From contig DAOVVQ010000007.1 in NCBI GenBank assembly GCA_030637065.1, positions 1 to 30,468 of the forward strand: a stretch of DNA of 30,468 bases, given 5' to 3'. The stretch's first letter is position 1, and each line of letters starts with the position of its first letter. Below the pieces are notes generated by a model. That model was not told the DNA's origin and did not search any database. It worked only from the letters and a program-made list of their open reading frames with translations. Positions 1-8,000 of this stretch are shown here, piece after piece. A program made the position numbers and the translations under genes. This stretch comes from Planctomycetota bacterium (GTDB lineage: Bacteria; Planctomycetota; Phycisphaerae; Sedimentisphaerales; Anaerohalosphaeraceae).

Positions 1-62
1 AAGGACGCTGACAGTAGACAAAACCAGGTTTAACAGGGTCCAGCAATGATCCGCATGACGGG

Positions 63-1196
63 TCAGGTCAGAAACTTTACTATGATATCCTTGTAGAATT
101 GTTTTGCCCGCTCGAGGTCTTTGATCTCTATGTACTCGTCGGGTTTGTGGCATGTCTGCGGTTTTCCCGGACCGAAGATCATTACCGGTGCGTTTAACTT
201 GCCGAAGAACGGACCGTCTGATGTAAAGCTAACCGCGATCGTCTTATTTATGCCGGTGACATCGCGGACTTTTTTGACAAACGGGTCATCCGGGTCCGTC
301 ATCAGGGCATCGACACTTCGGATAATCTCCACCGCCGCCTGGAACTGCGGGTCCTTCGCCTTGAGTTCGGCAAAGATAGCATCGAATTCGTCAATTATGG
401 ACTGATGACTCTGGGACGGCACGGTTCGGATGTCGACGGTTATCGAACATTCATCGGGGACGACGTTCGGCGCCTTTCCGCCGTGGATTTCGTTAATGCT
501 CATCGAACATTTGCCTAACAGCGGATGCACCTGGTGGGCCGGACGGAAGCCTTCCAGGCGATTTAAGAGCGTATTCATTTTGCCGATGGCGCTTATACCC
601 AGATGCGGCATGGACCCGTGAGCGGTCTTGCCCGCGGTAGTGACTTTTAGCCAGAGCATTCCGCGGTGCGCAACGGTGATCTCAAAATCGGTCGGTTCCG
701 GCAGAATCATCCCAGCCAAAGGCCCCAAATCGCCTCCGTTTTCGCTGACAAATCTCTTTACGCCGCAACTGTCAGTCTCTTCGCCGGCGGTCGCAGCCAG
801 GATAATATCGCCTTTCAACTCTGCGCCACTGCCAACTACCTCGACCATAGCTGCCGCTGCTGCAACCAGCCCCGCCTTCATATCCGTTGAGCCCCTGCCG
901 TATATCCGGCCATTTTGCTCGGTCGGCTCGAATGGCGGGCTTTGCCACTGGGCCCGCCCAGCGGGTACGACGTCGAGATGGGCACCAAAGAGCAACCCCG
1001 GCCTGTCGCCGCTGGACCTGGCATGAGCGGTCACATTGGCCCGGCAACCGTCCCATTTATCCAGGCGGCAGTCGATATCCGTACCGCTTTCGGCAAAAAA
1101 GTCGGCCAACACCTCACCGGCAGCCAATTCGCCCTTTTCCAGCGTTGGCTCGGCCCGTATCAGTTTGTTTAGAAGGTCTTTCATCAGAAATGCCAT
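63..1196 (-). CDS. M20 family metallopeptidase (ArgE/DapE/ACY1-like)
   Basis: A cytoplasmic di-zinc amidohydrolase that probably removes an acyl group from an amino acid or cleaves a small peptide; the substrate cannot be read from the sequence. Numbered from the chosen ATG, the M20 signatures appear in order: GAHLDVV (zinc His 73, catalytic Asp 75), GRGSTDMKAG (bridging Asp 105), AGEE (general base Glu 139 and zinc Glu 140), LPEPTD (zinc ligand, about 167) and a C-terminal CHKPDE (zinc His 350). The dimerisation or lid domain lies between the last two, around 175-285. The length of 377 aa is normal. The frame stays open 31 codons further upstream, but that part does not look like family sequence. 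No start has a good ribosome binding site, and ATG 1184 is an alternative. It is transcribed divergently from the zinc-ribbon gene. Confidence 0.85.
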   Translation of the reverse strand: MAFLMKDLLNKLIRAEPTLEKGELAAGEVLADFFAESGTDIDCRLDKWDGCRANVTAHARSSGDRPGLLFGAHLDVVPAGRAQWQSPPFEPTEQNGRIYGRGSTDMKAGLVAAAAAMVEVVGSGAELKGDIILAATAGEETDSCGVKRFVSENGGDLGPLAGMILPEPTDFEITVAHRGMLWLKVTTAGKTAHGSMPHLGISAIGKMNTLLNRLEGFRPAHQVHPLLGKCSMSINEIHGGKAPNVVPDECSITVDIRTVPSQSHQSIIDEFDAIFAELKAKDPQFQAAVEIIRSVDALMTDPDDPFVKKVRDVTGINKTIAVSFTSDGPFFGKLNAPVMIFGPGKPQTCHKPDEYIEIKDLERAKQFYKDIIVKFLT

Positions 1197-1434
1197 TGTA
1201 CTGTCAAAATCTAAAAAATAAAGCATTTTGCACATAGCAGGGCATACCAGAGCCATATCACTGGGTATGAAAATGGCTGAAAAACGCACTTAGAGCCCGC
1301 TTTGGGGGATAATCTCGATCCTTACGCGCTTTGGTGGAGGTATCTGGACTTAATTGGACTCCAATCGGGGCTTGGTTTTGCTCTAATCTGGACGGATGGG
1401 GCGATGGCGGAGAAGAAAAACCTGAAAATTTTTG

Positions 1435-1463
1435 TTGCGGTTTTGCGATTATGAAAACATAAT
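1435..1463 (+). promoter_or_regulatory. Putative sigma-70 promoter of the zinc-ribbon/RNase H-PurN operon
   Basis: TTGCGG (1435-1440) and CATAAT (1458-1463) are separated by exactly 17 nt. They lie about 50 nt upstream of the GTG start at 1515. The -10 matches consensus at 5 of 6 positions, while the -35 is only moderate. This is inferred from sequence alone. Confidence 0.4.
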
Positions 1464-1514
1464 ACGGGATTACTGAATCTTGGGGAGCTGATAAAGACAA
1501 GAAAAGGAGTTTGT

Positions 1515-2246
1515 GTGGGACCTATTCTTAATGGGTTAGTTAAGCTGCAAAGTGTTGAGAACCGTCTGCGTGTAGTCAAATCCAAGCTGGCAAGGGCCAG
1601 GAGGAAGGTGATTTTCCTGGAAAATCAACTCCGTACCCTGCAGAGTGAGATGGAGGCGAAGCAGGAAGAGATCAAACTGACTAAGGTTCAGACCGACAGG
1701 CTGGAGCTTGAGCTAAAGTCCAGGGACGAGCACATTGCCAAGTTCCGGGCGGCGCTGAATCTGGCGAAGACCAACAAAGAGTACTCTGCCATCCTAACCG
1801 AACTGAACACTTCGAAAGCCGATAATCTCAAGCTGGAAAACCAGGTGCTGGATCTGATGAAGAACGTCGATGCAGACGAGGCGGCTTGTGCGCAGATACA
1901 GGAGCAGATCGACGCGGAAATGGCTAAGCTCGGTGATCTTCGCAAGGGGACCGAGACCCAGGCAGTCGAGTATCAAAAGGAGATCGACGAGATACAGGTC
2001 GAATGGGACGCCGCCTCCAGGGATATCCCCGCGGATGTTTTGGAGGTATTCAATCGTGTCGCCGAGACTTATGACGGAGAGGCGATCGCCCTGGCCGATC
2101 AGCAAAATGAGCGGGTGCAAAGCTTTAATTGCAACGGATGTTTCATGGGGATCCCAGCGGAAGTGGTTAACAAGCTGATGACGAAAGATGAGATCATCCG
2201 GTGTACCAACTGTACGAGAATACTGGTTCTTAAAGCTTCGGAATGA
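1515..2246 (+). CDS. Coiled-coil protein with C-terminal C4 zinc ribbon (DUF164/CdsZ-like)
   Basis: Residues 1 to about 180 form a long charged heptad-rich coiled coil. The C-terminal 50 residues hold a zinc ribbon with two Cys pairs, CNGC and CTNC, flanking a short helical segment that includes the word MGIPAEVV. This architecture is the DUF164 family (zf-RING_7), whose member CdsZ in Chlamydia acts in type III secretion. The general function is unresolved, and nucleic-acid or protein binding is usually assumed. The start is GTG, supported by AAGGAG at 1504-1509 with 5 nt spacing. Downstream, 61 nt away, lies an RNase H domain gene. Family knowledge gives the same DUF164-RNase H neighbourhood in actinobacteria, so the pairing is probably meaningful. 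The 61-nt gap contains a small hairpin (CCAAAC/GTTTGG, 2259-2275) and no obvious terminator. Confidence 0.85.
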   Translation: MGPILNGLVKLQSVENRLRVVKSKLARARRKVIFLENQLRTLQSEMEAKQEEIKLTKVQTDRLELELKSRDEHIAKFRAALNLAKTNKEYSAILTELNTSKADNLKLENQVLDLMKNVDADEAACAQIQEQIDAEMAKLGDLRKGTETQAVEYQKEIDEIQVEWDAASRDIPADVLEVFNRVAETYDGEAIALADQQNERVQSFNCNGCFMGIPAEVVNKLMTKDEIIRCTNCTRILVLKASE

Positions 2247-2307
2247 TCCCGCAGAGGCCCAAACGACAGGTTTGGTTATGACGCTTTGAATTTCGGAGAG
2301 TTGCGGT

Positions 2308-3378
2308 TTGCAGGAACACGTAATCATTCACACCGATGGGGGATGCAGAGGCAACCCCGGCCCTGGCGCGGCGGCATACGTCTTTACCGATCGCAACGGC
2401 ACTACCATCGCAGGCAAGGCGCAGTTTCTTGCTAAAACCACCAACAATGTAGCCGAATACTCGGCCCTCGTAAACGCTCTGGAGGCCGCTTGTGAGTTAG
2501 GCGCCGAAAGTATCGAGGTGTTCAGCGACAGCCAATTGATGGTCAGGCAGATCAACGGCCAGTACAAGGTCAAGAATGCCGGGCTAAAGGAACTTTATTT
2601 AACGTGTATGGGCCGGCTTGCCGGTTTTGCCTCGTGGCGGGTCAGCCATATTCCCAGGGACAAAAACCAGCGGGCCGATGAGCTTGCCAATCGCGCATTG
2701 GATTTGAAAAGAGATGTCGCCCTGAGTACGCAAGGCACGCAAGGCGCCGGGGATGCAGGCGATAAGATCCGGCTCGGCGTGCTCCTCAGCGGCGGCGGGA
2801 CGACGATGATCAATATCCAGAAGCAGATCCATGCCGGTAAGCTCAATGCAGAGATCGTCGTTGTGATAAGTTCTCTCTCGAATGTACGCGGTGTCGCCTT
2901 GGCGAAAAAGATGGGGCTGGAAACTAAGATCGTTCGCAGGAAAGATTTTCCCGATATCGAGCGGTTCAGCGAAAGCATCAAAGAGGTGCTCGTCGCAGCC
3001 GAAGTGGATCTGGTGGTCCAGGCCGGCTGGCTTTGTTTGTGGCATATTCCCGAAAAATACGAAAATCGCGTGATGAATATCCACCCTGCGCTGCTGCCCA
3101 GCTTTGGCGGGCAGGGTATGTGGGGCCATCACGTCCACGAAGCGGTCTTGAAAAAGGGCTGCAAGGTCAGCGGTTGTACGGTTCATTTTTGCACGAACGA
3201 ATATGACAAGGGGCCGATCATTGTCCAGCGAAGCTGCCCGGCAAAAGACAGCGACGACGGTGAGACCTTGGCGGCTCGCGTCTTTCAGGAAGAATGCCTC
3301 GCCTACCCGGAGGCGATCAGGCTCTTTGCCGAGGGCAGATTGATCGTGCAGGGTGATATCGTAAGGATAAGGGAATAA
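2308..3378 (+). CDS. purN: Fusion protein: RNase HI domain + phosphoribosylglycinamide formyltransferase (PurN) domain
   Basis: One uninterrupted frame of 356 aa carries two enzymes. Residues 1 to about 135 are a bacterial RNase HI fold with the full DEDD set: Asp10 (HTDGG), Glu50 (AEYSAL), Asp74 (FSDSQ) and Asp124 (RADELA). They should cut RNA in RNA/DNA hybrids. After a Gly/Thr-rich linker (about 136-152), residues 153-356 are a PurN fold. It has the SGGG loop at 161-164, the catalytic Asn257 and His259 in NIHPALLP, and Asp300 in YDKGPII. PurN formylates glycinamide ribonucleotide with 10-formyl-THF in purine synthesis. The nucleotide loop reads SGGGTT where many PurN have SG(R/N)GSN. The TTG start is supported by GGAGAG at 2295-2300. 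The gene follows the DUF164 gene and ends at a hairpin. A sequencing frameshift is unlikely because the linker is open and both domains are intact. Confidence 0.88.
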   Translation: MQEHVIIHTDGGCRGNPGPGAAAYVFTDRNGTTIAGKAQFLAKTTNNVAEYSALVNALEAACELGAESIEVFSDSQLMVRQINGQYKVKNAGLKELYLTCMGRLAGFASWRVSHIPRDKNQRADELANRALDLKRDVALSTQGTQGAGDAGDKIRLGVLLSGGGTTMINIQKQIHAGKLNAEIVVVISSLSNVRGVALAKKMGLETKIVRRKDFPDIERFSESIKEVLVAAEVDLVVQAGWLCLWHIPEKYENRVMNIHPALLPSFGGQGMWGHHVHEAVLKKGCKVSGCTVHFCTNEYDKGPIIVQRSCPAKDSDDGETLAARVFQEECLAYPEAIRLFAEGRLIVQGDIVRIRE

Positions 3379-3382
3379 AAAA

Positions 3383-3413
3383 AGCCGCCGGTCAACGTAC
3401 GTAACCGACGGCT
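3383..3413. terminator. Bidirectional rho-independent terminator between purN fusion and clpC
   Basis: The arms AGCCGCCGGT (3383-3392) and ACCGACGGCT (3404-3413) pair with one G-T wobble around an 11-nt loop that contains ACGTACGT-like sequence. On the minus strand the stem is followed by a run of seven T (complement of 3377-3383), so it is strong for clpC. On the plus strand a T5 tract comes only after GGGAATG, which makes it weaker for the purN fusion. Confidence 0.8.
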
Positions 3414-3431
3414 GGGAATGTTTTTATCGGC

Positions 3432-5945
3432 TTACTCGTCCGCACCGTCCGAGTGGGCGGCGACCTTTTCTTCTTTGGTCTTCTTTTTGGTTTTAACGCC
3501 ATCGAATTTCAGGTTCTCATCGTTCAGCACGCCGATCTTGATAGTAGTCTTGTCTTTGAACTCGCCTCGCAGCAAGCCCTCTGACAGCGGATCCTCGATA
3601 TAATGCTCGATCGCACGTCGCAGCGGCCGGGCGCCAAACTCGGGGTTGTAGCCCTTGTCAATCAGGAATTCCTTGGCGGTGCTACCGACTTCCAGGTGTA
3701 TCCCATGCTCGATCAGACGGGCAAAGACCTTGTTGAGTTCGTATTCGACGATAGTGGTAAGGTCGTCTCTGGTAAGGGACCTGAACACGATCTGGGCGTC
3801 GAGGCGGTTGAGGAATTCCGGACGGAAATGTCGCTCGATCTCCTTGCCGAGCATGTCTTTCATCTTCTCGAAGTTCGCCTCTTCGGTGCGTTTGCCGAAA
3901 CCGAAACCGGACTGGTTCTTGATAAGGTCGGCGCCGATGTTGCTTGTCATGATCAGGATAACATTCCTGAAATCGATCTTTCGCCCGAAGCTGTCGGTGA
4001 GTCTGCCCTCTTCCATGATCTGCAGCAGCATGTTGTAGATATCGGAGTGGGCCTTTTCGATCTCGTCGAGGAGCAGCACGGCGTATGGTCTGCGTCGAAT
4101 TCGTTCGGTAAGCTGGCCGCCCTCTTCGTACCCGACATATCCTGGAGGCGCGCCAACCAGCCGGCTGACGTTGTGCTTTTCCATGTACTCGCTCATATCG
4201 ATCTGTATAAGTGCGTCGGCGTCACCGAACATAAACTCTGCCAGTGCCCTGGCCAGAAGGGTTTTTCCGACGCCGCTGGGGCCGATGAAGATAAAGCTGC
4301 CCATCGGACGATTCGGGTCTTTGAGGCCGCTGCGGCTTCTGCGAACCGCCTTGGCGATGGCGTTAATCGCTTCGTCCTGTGAAACCACGGTTTTATGCAG
4401 CTCCGCCTCCAGTTCCAACAGCCGCTGGGCCTCCTGCTTTTCAAGCCGGGTAAGCGGTACACCGGTCATCTTGCTAACTACCTCGGCAATGACCTCGGTA
4501 TCGACCTTGCCCATCGTCTCCCTGCTCTGGTCGTCCCAGTCCTTCTGGATGCCGACCTTTTCGTCCAGCAGTCTCTGGGCGTCGTCTCTCAGCGCCGCAG
4601 CCCGCTCATAGTCGGCGCCGCGGACCGCTTCGTCCTTATCGGTCTGGAGTTTCTTGATCTTTTCATCGATCTCCGCAAGATCGGGCGGCGTCGTCATATT
4701 CTTAAGCCGAATCCTTGCCCCGGCCTCGTCGATGACATCGATCGCCTTGTCGGGCAGACACCTGCCGCTTATGTAACGCACGGAAAGCTCGACCGCCTGG
4801 TACAGGGCCTCATCGGTGAAACGCACCTTGTGATGGTCCTCGTAGCGGTCCCGCAGACCCTTGAGTATCTCTACCGCCTCTTCCTTCGAGGGGGGCTCGA
4901 CAGGGATCGTCTGGAAGCGTCTTTCCAGAGCGGCATCCTTTTCGATATATTTTCGATATTCGTCAAACGTCGTTGCCCCGATGCACTGGACCTCACCCCT
5001 TGCCAGGGCGGGTTTCAGGACATTGGAGGCGTCGATAGCGCCTTCTGCTCCGCCGGCGCCAACGAGCGTGTGCAGTTCGTCGACAAACAGCACGACATTG
5101 GCCGCCCGCCGGACCTCGTTGATAACCGCCTTGATCCGTTCCTCGAACTGGCCGCGATATTTCGTACCTGCAACCATCATCGCAAGGTCCAGCACCACCA
5201 GGCGTTTGTTCTTGAGGATTTCAGGCACCTCGTTATGGATGATCTTTTGCGCAAGGCCTTCGACGATGGCGGTCTTGCCGACACCGGCTTCGCCTAACAG
5301 CACGGGATTATTCTTGGTCCGTCGGCAGAGTATCTGGATGAGCCGCTCGATCTCGTCCATCCTGCCGATCACCGGGTCCAGCTCGTCCTTCTCCGCCAAT
5401 TCCGTAAGGTCCCTCCCGAAACTGTCCAGCGCGGGGGTCTTGCTCTTTTGCTTCTGTCCCGCTGTCGGCGTCGTCTTCATGCCCATACTCTGGTATGTGT
5501 TGTCAACGCCTGCGCCTAACAGGTTCAGGACCTCCTGCCGCACTTCTTCGAGCTTCAACCCAAGATTCATCAGCACCTGAGCGGCGATACCCTCGGTTTC
5601 GCGCAGGAGCCCTAACAGGATATGCTCGGTTCCGACGTAATTGTGGTTGAGGGCACGGGCTTCTTCTATAGCAAACTCGATGACCTTCTTTGCCCGCGGT
5701 GTCTGCGGCAGCTTGCCCATAGTGACCATATCGGGGCCGCTTTTGACGACCTTTTCGATCTCAAGACGCAGTTTTTTAATGTCAACGTCAAGGTTCTTAA
5801 GCACGTTTGCGCCGACCCCGCTGCCTTCTTTGACAAGCCCTAACAGGATGTGCTCTGTGCCGATGTACTCATGGTTGAACCGCTGGGCCTCCTGATTGGC
5901 CAGCGCCATAACCTTTCTTGCTCGATCTGTGAAACGCTCAAACAT
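3432..5945 (-). CDS. clpC: ATP-dependent Clp protease ATP-binding subunit ClpC
   Basis: A class I Hsp100 unfoldase that feeds substrates to ClpP in the cytoplasm. From the ATG at 5945 (837 aa), two Clp-N repeats occupy about 1-145, both with the TEHILLGL motif. AAA domain 1 has Walker A GEAGVGKT at about 218-225 and Walker B VLFVDE at about 285-290. A UVR/middle domain (YERAAALRD) spans about 425-465, and AAA domain 2 has Walker A GPSGVGKT at about 555-562. The presence of a UVR motif and of Clp-N repeats marks ClpC, not ClpA or ClpB. The start MFERFTDRARKV is the classical ClpC N-terminus and has GGATGGGG (5951-5958) 5 nt upstream. The in-frame ATG five codons earlier overlaps this ribosome binding site. 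Transcription probably starts from the palindrome-bearing promoter at 5988-6015. No mcsA/mcsB/ctsR genes are beside it. Confidence 0.96.
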   Translation of the reverse strand: MFERFTDRARKVMALANQEAQRFNHEYIGTEHILLGLVKEGSGVGANVLKNLDVDIKKLRLEIEKVVKSGPDMVTMGKLPQTPRAKKVIEFAIEEARALNHNYVGTEHILLGLLRETEGIAAQVLMNLGLKLEEVRQEVLNLLGAGVDNTYQSMGMKTTPTAGQKQKSKTPALDSFGRDLTELAEKDELDPVIGRMDEIERLIQILCRRTKNNPVLLGEAGVGKTAIVEGLAQKIIHNEVPEILKNKRLVVLDLAMMVAGTKYRGQFEERIKAVINEVRRAANVVLFVDELHTLVGAGGAEGAIDASNVLKPALARGEVQCIGATTFDEYRKYIEKDAALERRFQTIPVEPPSKEEAVEILKGLRDRYEDHHKVRFTDEALYQAVELSVRYISGRCLPDKAIDVIDEAGARIRLKNMTTPPDLAEIDEKIKKLQTDKDEAVRGADYERAAALRDDAQRLLDEKVGIQKDWDDQSRETMGKVDTEVIAEVVSKMTGVPLTRLEKQEAQRLLELEAELHKTVVSQDEAINAIAKAVRRSRSGLKDPNRPMGSFIFIGPSGVGKTLLARALAEFMFGDADALIQIDMSEYMEKHNVSRLVGAPPGYVGYEEGGQLTERIRRRPYAVLLLDEIEKAHSDIYNMLLQIMEEGRLTDSFGRKIDFRNVILIMTSNIGADLIKNQSGFGFGKRTEEANFEKMKDMLGKEIERHFRPEFLNRLDAQIVFRSLTRDDLTTIVEYELNKVFARLIEHGIHLEVGSTAKEFLIDKGYNPEFGARPLRRAIEHYIEDPLSEGLLRGEFKDKTTIKIGVLNDENLKFDGVKTKKKTKEEKVAAHSDGADE

Positions 5946-5987
5946 AGCTACCCCATCCAAAATCTAAGTAAAATGTCTCCATACGAA

Positions 5988-6015
5988 ATTCTACCACAGT
6001 TTACAACTGTGTCAA
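5988..6015 (-). promoter_or_regulatory. clpC promoter with operator-like palindrome in the spacer
   Basis: On the minus strand TTGACA (complement of 6010-6015) and TAGAAT (complement of 5988-5993) are 16 nt apart. This places the start of transcription near 5981, about 36 nt before the clpC ATG. A perfect palindrome, CACAGTT-TAC-AACTGTG on the plus strand (5995-6011), fills the spacer and overlaps the -35. That position suits a repressor operator. The heptads do not match the CtsR site or the CIRCE element. Confidence 0.65.
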
Positions 6016-6052
6016 ACCGGCCCTGCCGAATTGGCCCGAATATTTTTAGGTC

Positions 6053-6068
6053 ATGCGGCACGCCGCAT
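6053..6068. repeat. Perfect inverted repeat upstream of the clpC promoter
   Basis: ATGCGGC (6053-6059) and GCCGCAT (6062-6068) form a perfect dyad with a 2-nt centre, about 40 nt upstream of the clpC -35 box. It could be an upstream regulator site. No function is shown. Confidence 0.4.
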
Positions 6069-6188
6069 AGAGACTTATAAGCATTTTGTCGGCAATTGTT
6101 CATCTCAAGACCGCTGAGGCGGTATGCGGACGAACTTTATTTCATACTTCTTCCATCGACAAAAAACGCCCGGTACTTTTGGAAAGTT

Positions 6189-6211
6189 GCCGAAAATCTG
6201 TAGTTTTCGGC
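6189..6211. repeat. Perfect 8-bp stem-loop
   Basis: GCCGAAAA (6189-6196) and TTTTCGGC (6204-6211) pair perfectly around the 7-nt loop TCTGTAG. It lies 157 nt beyond the stop of the small minus-strand gene. The base of the stem is not followed by a T run on either strand, so it may be an mRNA 3'-end structure, not an intrinsic terminator. Confidence 0.45.
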
Positions 6212-6367
6212 GAAAAAGTGGATTTTCCCCTATGGCTGGCACTGTTATGAGGACTTGGCAGACGGTACGCAAAAATTAACAGGTGATGCGCAAAAGAAGA
6301 TACTCTCCGCAAAAAACGTCTCTTTATGTGACCAGGTTTAGACCGAAAAAAATCCCTTTCCGAGTCG

Positions 6368-6622
6368 CTATTTGTCCTCGAGAAGTTTCTTCATGTAGGC
6401 GTTTTCCCGACGCGTTGCTTCCAGATCGAACAGCAGATACTTGATGCTGACCCGCAGGTAATCCAATGATTCCTGGAGGCTGTCAACGGTCTTTTTTAGC
6501 TTCTTTTGGCAGTCTTTTGTCCGTTTGGCCAGTACGATCAGCTTTTTCCGCTGGGGCGTCGGAACAGAGCCGATCTCGTTTACCAGTTCGTTCAGTTTCT
6601 TTTCAAAGACAGCTTCATCCAT
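6368..6622 (-). CDS. Small conserved coiled-coil protein, function unknown
   Basis: An 84-aa soluble, highly charged, fully helical protein with no signal peptide or membrane segment. The C-terminal half (SLQESLDYLR, KYLLFDLEATRREN) has the pattern of a small protein family that I recall from planctomycetes; this is memory, not a search result. No catalytic motif is visible, and a structural or regulatory partner-binding role is possible. The ATG has an AGGA-type site about 9 nt upstream. A good sigma-54 promoter match lies 67 nt upstream at 6689-6704. The gene stands alone, with more than 300 nt of non-coding sequence on each side. Confidence 0.7.
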   Translation of the reverse strand: MDEAVFEKKLNELVNEIGSVPTPQRKKLIVLAKRTKDCQKKLKKTVDSLQESLDYLRVSIKYLLFDLEATRRENAYMKKLLEDK

Positions 6623-6959
6623 AGTTCATCATCCTCGCTCGCTTTTCATCACCTTTGTAGTGCTCCCTCCAGAGCCTTGGTTATAAACTGCAAACGATAT
6701 GCCAAGTGGGCGGCGTGCGCGTTTTGCGGGATTGGATGGTGAAAAAATGCCTCTTGAGTAGTAGAAGCGCGGTTTTGGCCCAAAAATCCGATAAAATCCG
6801 TTGTATTGGTAAAGCAGGAGCGTTGTTTTTTATGAACACACCAGCCGGGCTTACGTCCGATATTAAGGGCTAAGTAGTTTTGTACAATAAATTTACACCG
6901 GATGTTGCATTTTATAAACACAAAGAAGAGCATGGCGTCAACGCAACACACTGCTGGGG
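6623..6959. other. Intergenic region, mostly unassigned
   Basis: A 337-nt gap between two leftward genes. It contains the sigma-54 site near its left end. A minus-strand frame covers 6649-7095, but it runs out of frame through the protease gene, has no family resemblance and is rich in rare codons, so it is not called. No RNA gene or repeat was recognised. Confidence 0.45.
6689..6704 (-). promoter_or_regulatory. Candidate sigma-54 (-24/-12) promoter
   Basis: Read on the minus strand, the 16 nt TGGCATATCGTTTGCA fit the RpoN consensus TGGCAYRNNNNTTGCW at every defined position, with correct GG-to-GC spacing. The start of transcription would be near 6678, giving a leader of about 56 nt for the 84-aa gene. 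No enhancer-binding regulator is encoded in the window. Confidence 0.5.
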
Positions 6960-7997
6960 TTAGTTTTTCTTTAGAGGGCGGGCTTGTTGGGTGGTTTTGT
7001 AATATGGTTTTTTGAGGGCGTCTTTTATGTGATATTTGTTTTCTTCGTGGTTTAGGTAGAGTCTTTGCTTGTTTTTGCTCCACCAGTCCTGCCATTGCGG
7101 CCAGGTCTTGACGAAGGATTCTTTTACGAGGAATGTGTCATTGTCCATTGGTATCTGCCGGACCCATTGTTTCCATTCGATCTCGATCTCCTTGATGGGT
7201 TTGTCGTACACCTTTTCGAGGGAGCCAAGGCCGTAGGGGTCACTTCTGGAATTGCTGGCTAGTTGTGCGAATTCTCTGAATTTTCCTTTTTGGTGAAGGA
7301 ACATCATAAACGAGCGGACCGGGGCTTGCGGCGGGTCTCTGTGGGAGATCAGTCTGAGTAAGTCGAATTCATCCAGATGTTCCCTGGTGAAGGGCAATCT
7401 CATGTTGCTGAAGTATCCGAATGTGATGTTGAGTTTGTTGTTTTCGTCCAGATAGCCGATGAATTTTTCGAAAAAGGATGCGATGCCCTCATGGATCCAA
7501 CTGGCTGGCTTCCAGTCGAAACCGCAGTATACGAAGTGATGCGTAAGCTCGTGGGTGGTGGTGCCGAGGCCGGTGTCGGCATTGACGACTATAACGTGTT
7601 CTCCCGGAATATAGAAACCGTATGGCGTGCAATTGGGGCCTGCCAGCCGCTCGGCGTAGGGGCGATAGTATTTCAGGCTGTCAAAGAGGAACACTTCCAG
7701 CCGCTTTGGCTGTTTGATCGTGAAGACCTCGCGGTCGAAATACTCGAAAAAGCCCTCGAAGAAGGCCTCGAAATAGTCCAATCGTTCGAATTCGAGGTTG
7801 GTATGAATGTTGTAATGCTTCGTGATCAGGTGTGTCGACAGGACGGAAAACGGATCACTGCCATCGTAACCCCGCATATCCATCTCGAGAGTATCCAGCC
7901 CGCGGTGGAACATTTCCTCATTGCTGCGGTAATAGAAGAAAACGCCGGCAACCGTAAGAACAAGCAATAATATGAATGATTTGCGGAGTTTTTTCAT
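6960..7997 (-). CDS. Membrane-anchored gluzincin-type metalloprotease (peptidase MA/DUF1570-like)
   Basis: A 345-aa protein with an N-terminal hydrophobic helix (about 6-22) preceded by positive residues, so it is an uncleaved anchor or signal facing the periplasm. The zinc motif HELTHH (His149, Glu150, His153) is followed by WIHEG with Glu170 as the likely third ligand, which is the gluzincin arrangement. The remainder has many aromatic residues and no recognised domain. The substrate is unknown. The ATG lies 3 nt after the stop of the 1151-aa gene upstream, so it is almost certainly co-transcribed and translationally coupled with it. This suggests a shared envelope role. The last 20 residues are Lys-rich. 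Confidence 0.7.
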   Translation of the reverse strand: MKKLRKSFILLLVLTVAGVFFYYRSNEEMFHRGLDTLEMDMRGYDGSDPFSVLSTHLITKHYNIHTNLEFERLDYFEAFFEGFFEYFDREVFTIKQPKRLEVFLFDSLKYYRPYAERLAGPNCTPYGFYIPGEHVIVVNADTGLGTTTHELTHHFVYCGFDWKPASWIHEGIASFFEKFIGYLDENNKLNITFGYFSNMRLPFTREHLDEFDLLRLISHRDPPQAPVRSFMMFLHQKGKFREFAQLASNSRSDPYGLGSLEKVYDKPIKEIEIEWKQWVRQIPMDNDTFLVKESFVKTWPQWQDWWSKNKQRLYLNHEENKYHIKDALKKPYYKTTQQARPLKKN

Positions 7998-8000
7998 CAG

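Larger units (their letters stand above)
5946..6367. other. Intergenic region clpC / small coiled-coil gene
   Basis: This 422-nt stretch holds the clpC promoter, its palindrome and the dyad at 6053-6068. The part from about 6070 to 6367 has no convincing coding frame on either strand and no tRNA-like fold. Its only clear structure is the hairpin at 6189-6211. The AT-rich stretches (repeated AAAAAACG-type words) are unexplained. Confidence 0.5.

Noticed and set aside
1258..1500. 80-codon minus-strand frame upstream of the M20 gene
   Set aside because: Low-complexity Pro/Ser/Arg content, no ribosome binding site, and it overlaps a likely divergent promoter at 1435-1463.
2247..2307. Possible RNA element between the zinc-ribbon and RNase H genes
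   Set aside because: Only 61 nt and one 6-bp hairpin. It is too short for RNase P RNA, which is sometimes found near this gene pair in other bacteria.
4395..5297. 300-codon plus-strand frame inside clpC
   Set aside because: It is antisense to the conserved AAA domains of clpC. Codon constraint of a highly conserved gene often leaves long antisense frames, and no family match was recognised.
6237..6252. Second sigma-54-like site (TGGCAC)
   Set aside because: The -24 half matches, but the -12 half reads TGAG and not TTGC. There is also no gene downstream on that strand.
6649..7095. 148-codon minus-strand frame overlapping the gluzincin gene
   Set aside because: It lies in a different frame from the protease gene over a shared stretch, has no recognisable motif and an odd composition. 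The protease has a clear catalytic motif and coupled start, so this is a shadow.
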